A stretch of DNA of 6,785 bases from the NCBI RefSeq assembly GCF_938028185.1, contig NZ_CALJAH010000292.1, positions 1-6,785 of the forward strand, in the 5' to 3' direction. Made by a program: the position numbers and the translations under genes. Shown piece by piece: positions 1 to 6,639 of this stretch; within the stretch, counting starts at the first letter, position 1; each line of letters starts with the position of its first letter. The stretch is from an uncultured Cardiobacterium sp. GTDB taxonomy: Bacteria; Pseudomonadota; Gammaproteobacteria; Cardiobacteriales; Cardiobacteriaceae. Below the pieces are notes generated by a model. It was not told where the DNA came from. It ran no database searches and worked only from the letters and a program-made list of their open reading frames with translations.

Positions 1-1
1 T

Positions 2-685
2 CACCTCCACCTCGTCGCTCGCCGTAGCGACGCCCTCGCGCACACCGCCGCCACCTGCGACCGCGCCGCCAGCATCACCCTGCACCCGCTGAACCTCGCC
101 GATGCCGACGCCGTTGCCCAATGGCTGCTGACCCTGCCGCCGCCCGACATCCTTATCAACAACGCCGGCAGTGGCCTGTTCAAACCCGCGCTGGAGACGA
201 CCGACGGCGAAACGGCGGCGATGCTGCGCCTCAACACCCTCGCGCCCATCCAGCTCATCCACGCGCTGGCACCGGCGATGGTGGCGCGCGGCCACGGCCA
301 CATCATCAACATCATCTCGCAGGCGGGCAAAATCGCCACGCCGAAGACTGCCGCCTACGCCGCGAGCAAACACGCCCTGCTCGGCTACAGCAACGCCCTG
401 CGCCTGGAGCTGGCGGGCAGCGGCGTCCTTGTCACCAGCGTCAATCCCGGGCCGATGCTGACTGCCTTCTTCGACCACGCCGATCCGGATGGTGCCTACC
501 GGCAGGCGCTGGGCCGCTTCTGGCTGACCGATGCCGACGCGCTCGCCGCGACCATCTGCGCCGCCTTCCACCGCCGCGTGCGCGATATCAACCGCCCGCG
601 GCTGATGGAAACCGCCGCCCGCCTCTATCCGCTCGCCCCACGCCTCGGCGACTGGCTGACGCGGCGGTTTTTCAGCAAAAAATAG
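2..685 (+). CDS. SDR family NAD(P)-dependent oxidoreductase, YqjQ-like (5' end outside window)
   Basis: This is the C-terminal 227 residues of a classical short-chain dehydrogenase/reductase. The reading frame is open from base 2, so the start codon and the N-terminal TGxxxGIG nucleotide-binding loop lie upstream of the window. Visible SDR landmarks, numbered from the first visible residue, are VARR at 5-8, ILINNAG at 50-56, N78, S106 in IISQAGK, YAASK at 119-123 and NPG at 148-150. Together N78, S106, Y119 and K123 make the standard catalytic tetrad, so the enzyme should be active. The Arg pair at the end of strand beta-2 usually favours NADP(H) over NADH. The pattern TPKxxxYAASKHALLGYSNALR and the FFDHADPDG stretch resemble the YqjQ-type SDRs of uncertain substrate. 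The C-terminus is basic (RRFFSKK) and ends at TAG. It converges on smc and is followed immediately by a hairpin terminator. The family call is firm; the substrate is unknown. Confidence 0.9.
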   Translation, partial: HLHLVARRSDALAHTAATCDRAASITLHPLNLADADAVAQWLLTLPPPDILINNAGSGLFKPALETTDGETAAMLRLNTLAPIQLIHALAPAMVARGHGHIINIISQAGKIATPKTAAYAASKHALLGYSNALRLELAGSGVLVTSVNPGPMLTAFFDHADPDGAYRQALGRFWLTDADALAATICAAFHRRVRDINRPRLMETAARLYPLAPRLGDWLTRRFFSKK

Positions 686-708
686 ACCGGGCATCGCGCC
701 CGGTTTTT
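686..708 (+). terminator. Rho-independent terminator of the SDR gene, probably bidirectional
   Basis: The hairpin begins one base after the SDR stop codon. It has a perfect 7-bp stem, ACCGGGC (686-692) with GCCCGGT (698-704), and a 5-nt loop ATCGC. Four more T residues follow the T that closes the stem. On the opposite strand the same stem is followed by CTATTTTTTG, formed by the A-tract at 677-682. It could therefore also stop transcription arriving leftward from smc, whose stop codon lies about 90 bp away. Confidence 0.85.
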
Positions 709-738
709 CATTAATAGTGCGCCGGGTCGCCCCTATGA

Positions 739-793
739 CTACGCGCAGCATCCGGGTTATGGCGACGGTGTTGCAGTGGTGGGGCAAGCCCAC
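739..793 (-). repeat. Dispersed repeat module behind smc (linker core plus degenerate hairpin)
   Basis: This stretch fills most of the spacer between the SDR terminator and the smc stop codon. Its core at 751-774, read on the minus strand, matches 6589-6613 with one inserted base and one substitution, and matches 6757-6780 more loosely. The adjoining 15 bases at 739-753 are an exact reverse complement of 6625-6639. At 780-792 there is a weak GGGC/GCCC hairpin resembling the one at 6552-6569, with one base missing from one arm. The repeat ends within a few bases of the smc stop codon. The matches are seen directly; calling it a member of a genome-wide family is inference. Confidence 0.7.
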
Positions 794-798
794 TCTGC

Positions 799-3700
799 TT
801 AATCGCCGAACTGCACCGCGACGAGGCGGGAGACGCCCGGTTCGCTCATGGTGACGCCTATCAGTTGGTCGCAGGTTTGCATGGTGCGTTTGCGGTGGGT
901 GATGACGATGAATTGTGTCTGCCCCGCCATTTCCCGCAGGAGTGCGCTGAGGCGGCCGACGTTGGCGTCGTCCAGCGGCGCATCGACTTCGTCCAAGAGG
1001 CAGAACGGCGCGGGATTGAGGCGGAAGAGGGCGAAGACGAGCGCGAGGGCGGTCAGTGCTTTTTCGCCGCCGGAGAGGACGCTCAGGTTTTTGACTTTTT
1101 TCCCCGGCGGGCGCACGGCGATGGTGATGCCCGCCTCCAGGATGTCGCCTTCGGTCCAGGCGAGTGCGGCTTCGCCGCCCCGGAACAGGAGCGGAAAGAG
1201 GCTGGCGAAGTGGCGGTTGACGATTTCGAGGGTGTCTTGCAGGCGGCTGCGCGTTTCGTTGTCCAGTTTGGCGATGGCTTCTTCGAGCAGTTCGAGGGTA
1301 TGGCGCAGGTCGCGGCATTGGTCGTCGAGGGTGCGGTATTCGGCTTCCGCGCTGTCGTAGTCGGCGATGGCGGCGAGGTTGACCGCGCCGAGCGCGTCCA
1401 TCGCCTGTTTGTGTTGGCGAATTTCGGCGCTGAGCGCGGCTTCGTCCGGCGGGTTGTCTTCGTCGATGTCGAGCGGTTCGCGGTTGTCGGCGAGGAGTTC
1501 GGCGGTGATGCGCTGCAGTTGTTGCTGGATGCGGGCGAGGTTTTCCTGGTGGTGGTTGAGGCGTTCTTCGGCGAGCGCGCGCTGGTGCTGGCGTTCGCGC
1601 AGGGTTTCTTGTTCGCGGTGCAGGTGGTGCGCCTGTTCTTCGACGGCGCGCGCGGCTTCGGCGCGGCGCTGTTCGTGTTGTTGGTGGCTTTCTTCGAGGG
1701 TTTCGTGGCTGAGGTGTTTTTCTTCGAGTTCGAGCGCAAGCGCTTCGCTTTGTTCTTGGAGGGCGGCGAGGGTTTCTTCGGCGTCTGCGCGTTCGGCGGC
1801 GAGGCGCTGCGCCTGTTTGTCGCCAGCGGCGAGGTGGGCGCGGTGTTGTTCGAGCGCGCTCTCGGCGGCGCGGCGGTCGCTCTGGATTTGTTGGTAGGTG
1901 TGGTCGGCTTGTTGGTAGGCGTCGTGCGCGGCGCGGAAGGCGGTTTCCAGCGCGGTCACGGGTGGCAAGGCGGCCAGCGCGGCGGCGGCCTGTTCGGCTT
2001 CTTGTTGGGCTTGTTGTTGTTGGCGGCGGGCGGCGGCGATGTCTTCGGCGAGGGTCTCCAAGGCGCGTTGTTGTTGCGCGCGCAGTTGGGCGCGGTGCGT
2101 TTGTTGTTGGGCGGCGAGGGCGAGGCGGTGCGCGAGCTCGCGTTGTTGTTGGGCGGTCTGTTGGTGTTGGCGTTGGGCGGCGGCGTGGGCGTCGCGGGCG
2201 CGGGCGAGGGTGTCGGCGGCGGTTTCCAGCGCGGTTTCGAGGGTTTGTAGTGCGCTTTCGTTTTCTGCCAGTTCGGCTGCGAGGTCGTGGATTTGTTGTT
2301 GTCGCGCCAGCGGGTTGTCGCCGCTCGCCGCAGGCTGGATGCTGTTTTGGCTGATGAGGCTGCCGTCGAGGGTGAGGTATTGCACGCCGGGGGCGAGTTG
2401 GTCGCGGGCGATGTCGGCGTCGTGCGCGACCAGCGGTTGCAGCGCGCCGAGCCAGGGGTGGAGGTCGGCGTCGCTCTGGATGTGCGCCTGCCAGGCGGCG
2501 GGGACGCTGCCGCGTGCCAGTTGCGCGCTTTGGTGGGTGAGCGCGGTTTGCCAATGCTCTTCGCCGAGGGCGGCGTGCAGGCGTGCGCCGAGGTAGCGGC
2601 TGAGGGCGGTTTGCCACGCTGGCGCGACGTGCAAATGGTCAAGCAGTTGCGGCGCGGCGGCGAGTTCGGGCGGTTGTTCGGGCGGCGCGTTTTGGTGTTT
2701 TTGTAGGGCAGCGAGGGCGGCTTGTTGTCCGGCGGCGCGGGTTTGTGCGGCGCGGGTTTGGTTTTCGATGTGGTCGTGTTGGCCTTGCGCGGCGGCGAGG
2801 GCGGCGGCGGTTTGCGCGACGCTGTCTTCGAGAGCAAGCAGGGTTTCGGCGAGGGTGTCGTGTTGGGCTTGCAGGGTCTCTTGTTCGAGGTCGTCGCTGT
2901 CGTCGGCAGGCGCTGCGGTGGCGGCAAGGCGTTGTTCGAGGCGGTCGAGTTGGGTTTGGGCTTCGCTGAGGCGGTGCGCGGCGCTGTAGTGGCGGTTTTC
3001 GGCGTGGTGGCGGTGTTCGCGTTGGGCGTCGAGTTGGTGGCGCTGTTGGTCGGCGGTCGTGCGCGCTTGTTCGGCGGCGAGGCGGGCAACGTCCAGCGCG
3101 GGCGCGGTTTCGGCGAGTTCGGTTTGCAGACGGCTGATTTCGGCCTGGTGCTGCGCCGCCTGTTCGTGGTCTTCGTCGTGTTGTTGTTTGAGGCGGGCGA
3201 GGCGGGTTTGTTGTTCTCGCGCGTTTTGCGCGAGGTGTTGTTGTTGTTGGCGGCCTTGTTCGAGTTCGCGCCGCAGTTGGGCAAGGCGGGCGGCGCTTTG
3301 TAGTGCTTCGTTTTCGGCGGCGTGGTGCGCGGCTTTGGCAGCGGCGAGGTTTTGTTCGAGTGCGGCGAGGTGCGCTTCGTCGATGCCGCTGTGGGCAAAG
3401 AGGTCGTTCAGCGCGGCGCGGTCGCGGCTGTATTGTTCTTGCGCGGCTTCGTGCTGGCGGTGCAGTTGGTGGTACTGCCAGCTTTGCAGTTGGTGGCTCG
3501 CCGCCTGTACTTGGGCTTGCAGCGCCCGCCAGGTTTTGGCGGTCTCGGCTTCTTGCGCGAGTTTGTCGCGCTGTTTGCCGAGTTGGTGCAGGCGGTCGTC
3601 GTGGCGGGTGAGGTGCTCGCGCACGTCACTCATGCGCGCTTCGCTTTCTTTGCGCCGCGTTTTGTAGAGGGCGATGCCCGCCGCTTCTTCGATGAAGGTG

Positions 3701-4182
3701 CGCAGTTCTTCCGGCTTGGCTTCGATGATGCGGCTGATCATGCCCTGTTCGATGACGGCGTAGCTGCGCGCGCCAACGCCGGTGCCTTGCAGCAGTTCGA
3801 CGATGTCGCGGCGGCGGACGCGCTTGCCGTTGATGCTGTATTGCGACTGGCCGTCGCTCTGTACTTTGCGGGTGATGTTGAGTTCGGCGTATTCGGCAAA
3901 TGCCCCGCCCGCCTTGCCGTCGCTGTTGTCGAAGTTGAGGGTGACGCTCGCCTGTGCGCCGGCGCGGCGGTTTTTCGAGCCGGCAAAGATGACGTCGGTC
4001 ATCGCCTGGCCGCGCAGTTGTTTGGCGGCGGTTTCGCCGAGTACCCAGCGCACGGCGTCAATGATGTTGGATTTGCCGCAGCCGTTCGGGCCGATGATGC
4101 CGGTCAGCGGTGCATCAACGGGGAAGGTGGTGTTGTCGGCGAAGGATTTGAATCCGGCGAGGCGGATGGCGGTGAGGTGCAT
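799..4182 (-). CDS. smc: Chromosome segregation/condensation ATPase SMC
   Basis: A complete 1127-residue structural maintenance of chromosomes protein. As a dimer, with kleisin ScpA and ScpB, such proteins extrude DNA loops and help separate sister chromosomes in the nucleoid. Domains are in the expected order. An N-terminal head starts MHLTAIRLAGFKSF and has Walker A GPNGCGKS at 31-38. A first coiled coil spans about 180-500 and a hinge about 510-632. A returning coiled coil spans about 636-915. The C-terminal head has signature motif LSGGEKALTA at 1036-1045, Walker B CLLDEVDAP at 1061-1069 and a switch histidine in ITHRK (H1096). All ATPase residues are present. The length is close to that of gammaproteobacterial SMCs, with a slightly compact hinge. 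The start is fixed by the conserved N-terminus, although no Shine-Dalgarno sequence is visible upstream. The coils are rich in Gln, Ala and His and poor in Lys. scpA and scpB are not in the window. Having SMC, not MukB, argues against an enterobacterium. Confidence 0.98.
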   Translation of the reverse strand: MHLTAIRLAGFKSFADNTTFPVDAPLTGIIGPNGCGKSNIIDAVRWVLGETAAKQLRGQAMTDVIFAGSKNRRAGAQASVTLNFDNSDGKAGGAFAEYAELNITRKVQSDGQSQYSINGKRVRRRDIVELLQGTGVGARSYAVIEQGMISRIIEAKPEELRTFIEEAAGIALYKTRRKESEARMSDVREHLTRHDDRLHQLGKQRDKLAQEAETAKTWRALQAQVQAASHQLQSWQYHQLHRQHEAAQEQYSRDRAALNDLFAHSGIDEAHLAALEQNLAAAKAAHHAAENEALQSAARLAQLRRELEQGRQQQQHLAQNAREQQTRLARLKQQHDEDHEQAAQHQAEISRLQTELAETAPALDVARLAAEQARTTADQQRHQLDAQREHRHHAENRHYSAAHRLSEAQTQLDRLEQRLAATAAPADDSDDLEQETLQAQHDTLAETLLALEDSVAQTAAALAAAQGQHDHIENQTRAAQTRAAGQQAALAALQKHQNAPPEQPPELAAAPQLLDHLHVAPAWQTALSRYLGARLHAALGEEHWQTALTHQSAQLARGSVPAAWQAHIQSDADLHPWLGALQPLVAHDADIARDQLAPGVQYLTLDGSLISQNSIQPAASGDNPLARQQQIHDLAAELAENESALQTLETALETAADTLARARDAHAAAQRQHQQTAQQQRELAHRLALAAQQQTHRAQLRAQQQRALETLAEDIAAARRQQQQAQQEAEQAAAALAALPPVTALETAFRAAHDAYQQADHTYQQIQSDRRAAESALEQHRAHLAAGDKQAQRLAAERADAEETLAALQEQSEALALELEEKHLSHETLEESHQQHEQRRAEAARAVEEQAHHLHREQETLRERQHQRALAEERLNHHQENLARIQQQLQRITAELLADNREPLDIDEDNPPDEAALSAEIRQHKQAMDALGAVNLAAIADYDSAEAEYRTLDDQCRDLRHTLELLEEAIAKLDNETRSRLQDTLEIVNRHFASLFPLLFRGGEAALAWTEGDILEAGITIAVRPPGKKVKNLSVLSGGEKALTALALVFALFRLNPAPFCLLDEVDAPLDDANVGRLSALLREMAGQTQFIVITHRKRTMQTCDQLIGVTMSEPGVSRLVAVQFGD

Positions 4183-4213
4183 TTTTGGGAATGGGGGTGG
4201 TGCGAGGGGCGCG

Positions 4214-4220
4214 TATTATA
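4214..4220. promoter_or_regulatory. Symmetric -10 box shared by divergent smc and hemW promoters
   Basis: The spacer between the two start codons (4183-4255) contains one AT-rich island in a GC-rich context. On the minus strand 4220-4215 reads TATAAT, a perfect sigma-70 -10 box. On the plus strand 4214-4219 reads TATTAT, five of six consensus bases. Initiation about 7 nt downstream would give leaders of roughly 26 nt for smc and 30 nt for hemW. No good -35 hexamer stands at 16-18 bp on either side. Neither gene has a recognisable Shine-Dalgarno sequence: the leaders read CCCCCATTCCCAAAA before smc and GAGCCCCGTTTC before hemW. The -10 match is seen; use in both directions is inferred. Confidence 0.6.
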
Positions 4221-4255
4221 GCGGCGGTTGTTTTTCCCGCCCTGAGCCCCGTTTC

Positions 4256-5386
4256 ATGCCCATCCCGCAAAGCCTCTACATCCACATCCCCTGGTGCGTG
4301 CGCAAATGTCCGTACTGCGACTTCAACTCGCACGCGCTGCGCGCCCCCGTTGACGAAGCCGCCTACGTCAGGCATCTGCTCGCCGACCTCGCCCACGACC
4401 TCGACCCGCGCCCGATTGAGACCATCTTCATCGGCGGCGGCACGCCCAGCCTGTTCAGCGCCGCGTCCATCGCCGTGCTGCTTGACGGCATCAACCGCCT
4501 GACGCCCTTGCCGGATGGCTGCGAAATCACGCTGGAAGCCAATCCTGGCACCTTTGAGCAGGCGAAATTCGCCGGTTATCGCGCCGCCGGGGTGAACCGC
4601 CTCTCCATCGGCGTGCAGAGTTTTGACGCGGCGCAGTTGCAGGCGCTGGGGCGCATTCACAACCGCGACGAGGCGTTGCGCGCCGTCGCCATCGCCGAAA
4701 AAGCGGGGTTTACCCGCATCAACCTCGATTTGATGTTCGCCCTGCCGGGGCAAGACGTCGCAGGCGCCTTGGCCGACCTCAAACAGGCGACCGCACTCGC
4801 GCCGGAGCATCTGAGCTGGTACCAGCTCACGCTGGAGCCGAACACCGCCTTTTACGCCAACCCGCCTGCCCTGCCGGACACGGACACGCAAATCGACATC
4901 TTTGAGGCGGGCAGCGCGTATTTGACTGCGCACGGCTACCGCCAGTACGAAACCTCCGCCTGGCGCGCGGGCGAGCCCTGCCGCCACAACCTCAACTACT
5001 GGCAATACGGCGACTATCTCGGCATCGGCGCGGGCGCACACGGTAAACAGACGCGCGGCGGCGTGATTACCCGCAGCAGCAAATACCGCGCGCCGGGGGC
5101 GTACCAAAAGGCGGCGGGCGCGGACGGCAACCCCTACCGCGACCAGCGCTTCACCGTGCCGCGCGACGAACAACCCTTTGAATTTATGATGAACGCGCTG
5201 CGCCTCAAGGACGGCGTACCGACGCAGTATTTAGCAGAGCGCAGCGCGCTGACGCTGGACGATGTGCGCCCGACGCTTGACCGCCTCGTCGCGCAAGGAC
5301 TGCTTGAGCCCGCCATTGAGCAGCGACTGAAAACGACCGAACGCGGCTTCGCCCTGCTCAACAACGTGCTGGATGCGTTTCTTTGA
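4256..5386 (+). CDS. hemW: Radical SAM heme chaperone HemW
   Basis: A complete 376-residue member of the HemN/HemW radical-SAM family, about the length of E. coli HemW. HemW binds heme and a [4Fe-4S] cluster and delivers heme to membrane respiratory proteins. It is often mislabelled as oxygen-independent coproporphyrinogen oxidase. The cluster motif is C14, C18 and C21 followed by DF, giving CxxxCxxCxF, which is typical of HemW; true HemN has a fourth Cys in place of that Phe. Further landmarks are IFIGGGTPSLF at 57-67 for SAM binding, LSIGVQSFD at 116-124, and HNLNYW at 244-249, matching the HNxxYW motif associated with heme binding in HemW. GIGAGAHG at 256-263 and a HemN C-terminal domain (FEFMMNALRLKDGVP from about 308) complete it. 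I chose the ATG at 4256 because it gives the standard MPIPQSLYIHIPWC start; the frame stays open upstream only as antisense to smc. It is divergent from smc, and rdgB, a common neighbour, is absent. Confidence 0.96.
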   Translation: MPIPQSLYIHIPWCVRKCPYCDFNSHALRAPVDEAAYVRHLLADLAHDLDPRPIETIFIGGGTPSLFSAASIAVLLDGINRLTPLPDGCEITLEANPGTFEQAKFAGYRAAGVNRLSIGVQSFDAAQLQALGRIHNRDEALRAVAIAEKAGFTRINLDLMFALPGQDVAGALADLKQATALAPEHLSWYQLTLEPNTAFYANPPALPDTDTQIDIFEAGSAYLTAHGYRQYETSAWRAGEPCRHNLNYWQYGDYLGIGAGAHGKQTRGGVITRSSKYRAPGAYQKAAGADGNPYRDQRFTVPRDEQPFEFMMNALRLKDGVPTQYLAERSALTLDDVRPTLDRLVAQGLLEPAIEQRLKTTERGFALLNNVLDAFL

Positions 5387-5400
5387 GAAGCCCCGCCCAC

Positions 5401-5479
5401 GCCATAACCGGCAAAACGCGGGGGCGATGCGGAAAGCGGGCTTTATCAGGCTGGCCATAACCTGCACAATAGCGGGGCG
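5401..5479. repeat. Diverged direct repeat of about 26 bp downstream of hemW
   Basis: Two similar segments, 5401-5426 and 5454-5479, start with the identical GCCATAACC and continue as GGCAAAACGCGGGGGCG and TGCACAATAGCGGGGCGG. They are 53 bp apart. The shared CCATAACC also resembles part of the linker core found at 751-774. It may be a decayed repeat or chance; no function is evident. Confidence 0.35.
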
Positions 5480-5505
5480 GTCGGGACGAAAGCCGGCCGT
5501 AGCGA

Positions 5506-5536
5506 GCCGTCCTGCGCATTGCGGCGGACGGTTTTT
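5506..5536 (+). terminator. Probable rho-independent terminator after hemW
   Basis: CCGTCC (5507-5512) pairs perfectly with GGACGG (5526-5531). An imperfect upper stem, CGC with GCG, closes an ATT loop, and TTTTT follows at 5532-5536. It lies 120 bp past the hemW stop and ends only 29 bp before the next start codon. It is most simply the end of the hemW transcript. Its position also allows it to act in the leader of the downstream gene. Confidence 0.6.
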
Positions 5537-5553
5537 ACTCGGTATCAGTCCAC

Positions 5554-5558
5554 AGGAG
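5554..5558 (+). promoter_or_regulatory. Shine-Dalgarno site of the membrane protein gene
   Basis: AGGAG lies 7 nt before the ATG at 5566. It is the only strong ribosome binding site in the window and fixes this start. A possible promoter just before it (TTGCGG at 5519, TATCAG at 5543) is too weak to call. Confidence 0.75.
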
Positions 5559-5565
5559 TACCACC

Positions 5566-6411
5566 ATGACCGAAAAAAATGCCCTGCGCCTCATCACCAC
5601 CGCCTATCTGCTGCTGTTGGCGATGGCCATCAGCAACGCCTGCGCCCATCTGACCCAACCCGGCTTCCTGCTGCCGTCAGCGACCGTCGCCCGCGGCGCT
5701 GACATCGCCCTCAACGTGCTGTTGCTGCCGCTTGTCGCCATCGTGAGCTATTTCCTCGTGGTGAACGACCGGCGCGTCCGCCGTGGCGAAGCGAAGCGCT
5801 GCCCCGCCCGCTTTGAGGATTTGGGCATCACGCTGGTGCTGTGTTTCATTCCCTCATGGCTTGCCGGGTTTGGCGTTCATCGCCTGCTGCTCGCGCCGCT
5901 GCAACTCGCCTTTGACGCCGTCGTCATCTGCCGCTGCCTGCGCGCGCTCAGATCATCCACGTCCCGACAGGGGGAACCCGTCCGGGTTGCGCCGCCCGCG
6001 CACCCCATCAGCGCCAAAACCAACCGCCTGCTGCTCGCCTGCGGCCATGTGCTGCTGCTGGCCGCCTTCCTCACCTGTATCCCGGCGCAGCTCATCCATG
6101 CCGACATCTGGCCCGCGCAAACCGACATCCATGCGGCCAACACCGCGCACGGCGCGCTGCTGCTTCTGCTCGCGCCCTTCCTTCTCTGGCTCTACCTCGC
6201 CCGCGCCAGACTGCCGCTGCCATACGGCGAACAGGCGGGCGTGCTCGCCCTCTTTTTCGCCATCCTGCTGCTGATGCTCAGCCCGGCCACCACCACCGCG
6301 CCACAGCAAGGCTTCGCCTGGCTGTCGCTGCTGCTGACGGTTTCGCTGCCGTGCTGCCTGCTGCTTGGCGCTATTCGCCATTTCCGGCAAACACCACCCG
6401 CGGCGGCATAA
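5566..6411 (+). CDS. Polytopic inner-membrane protein of unknown function
   Basis: A complete 281-residue protein with a good ribosome binding site that I do not recognise as a known family. Hydrophobic segments suggest seven or eight transmembrane helices, at about residues 8-27, 46-66, 86-106, 107-127 (possible), 154-176, 194-212, 223-240 and 250-270. A basic cytoplasmic-type loop, NDRRVRRGEAKR, follows the second segment, and a charged loop (RALRSSTSRQGEPVR) precedes the fifth. By the positive-inside rule both loops would be cytoplasmic. There is no cleavable signal peptide, catalytic motif, nucleotide-binding site or heme-ligand motif that I can defend. Composition is Leu/Ala rich with GC-rich codons like its neighbours. 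It follows hemW in the same direction after 179 bp and a probable terminator, so it is likely a separate transcription unit. It could be a small transporter or a DUF-type membrane protein. The coding call is good; no function is assigned. Confidence 0.8.
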   Translation: MTEKNALRLITTAYLLLLAMAISNACAHLTQPGFLLPSATVARGADIALNVLLLPLVAIVSYFLVVNDRRVRRGEAKRCPARFEDLGITLVLCFIPSWLAGFGVHRLLLAPLQLAFDAVVICRCLRALRSSTSRQGEPVRVAPPAHPISAKTNRLLLACGHVLLLAAFLTCIPAQLIHADIWPAQTDIHAANTAHGALLLLLAPFLLWLYLARARLPLPYGEQAGVLALFFAILLLMLSPATTTAPQQGFAWLSLLLTVSLPCCLLLGAIRHFRQTPPAAA

Positions 6412-6427
6412 ACACACCGGAGGTAGG

Positions 6428-6501
6428 TTCTGCGCGCAGGACGTGTGGCGGCGCAGCCGACGCGCACGCGGTGAAAGACGGGGAACGCGTGCGTGTGCCC
6501 C
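6428..6501 (+). repeat. REP-like unit 1, inverted copy of the 6684-6727 unit
   Basis: Bases 6428-6471 match the reverse complement of 6684-6727 at 39 of 44 positions, and the inner 6443-6471 at 28 of 29. The unit forms a hairpin around a GCA loop (6453-6455). After it, GGGAACGCGTGCGTG at 6481-6495 resembles the reverse complement of 6655-6669. The whole segment therefore looks like a diverged inverted copy of most of the palindrome at 6634-6721. Confidence 0.7.
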
Positions 6502-6550
6502 TTCGAGCCGGATTACAGCTTGCCCGGTCGGTTTCCCGCAATCGCACCCG

Positions 6551-6573
6551 TGGTGGGGCAAGCCCCACCCTAC
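6551..6573 (-). repeat. REP-like unit 2 hairpin
   Basis: A near-perfect palindrome: GGTGGGGC (6552-6559) and GCCCCACC (6562-6569) around AA. On the minus strand it is headed by GTAGGGTG (6573-6566). It is the best-preserved single hairpin in the array and resembles the degenerate one behind smc at 780-792. Confidence 0.7.
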
Positions 6574-6588
6574 AATGCCGCTGATATA

Positions 6589-6639
6589 GCAACACCGTCG
6601 CCCATAATCCGGACGATGCGCCGGGGATGCTGCGCGTAG
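6589..6639 (-). repeat. Linker core plus 15-bp tail, same module as 739-774
   Basis: Bases 6589-6613 are the reverse complement of the core at 751-774 apart from one inserted C and one transition. Bases 6625-6639 match 739-753 exactly in reverse complement. Between them, 6609-6631 carries an apparent small internal duplication (CCGGACGATGCG then CCGGGGATGCTGCG) that the copy behind smc lacks. Confidence 0.7.

Noticed and set aside
865..2250. 461-residue open frame on the plus strand opposite smc
   Set aside because: It is antisense to a certain smc and made of Gly/Val/Phe-rich low-complexity sequence, an effect of GC-rich codons in the opposite frame. There is no start signal or family motif.
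799..4182. RecN, MukB or Rad50/SbcC instead of SMC
   Set aside because: The N-terminal FKSFADNTTF, the SMC-type hinge and the LSGGEKALTALAL and LLDEVDAPLDDAN motifs are specific to canonical SMC.
3322..4221. 299-residue plus-strand open frame opposite the smc N-terminal region
   Set aside because: It mirrors the conserved SMC head domain exactly out of sense, has no recognisable motif, and runs into the divergent promoter spacer.
3782..4255. Upstream extension of the hemW frame
   Set aside because: The frame is open but lies within antisense smc. HemW homologues begin at the MPIPQSLYIHIPWC position, and the promoter lies between.
4115..5173. 352-residue minus-strand open frame opposite hemW
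   Set aside because: It is a shadow of hemW, which has complete radical-SAM and heme-binding motifs. The shadow has none.
6551..6573. Intrinsic terminator for the membrane protein gene
   Set aside because: The stem is strong, but no T-run follows on either strand and it lies 140 bp past the stop codon.
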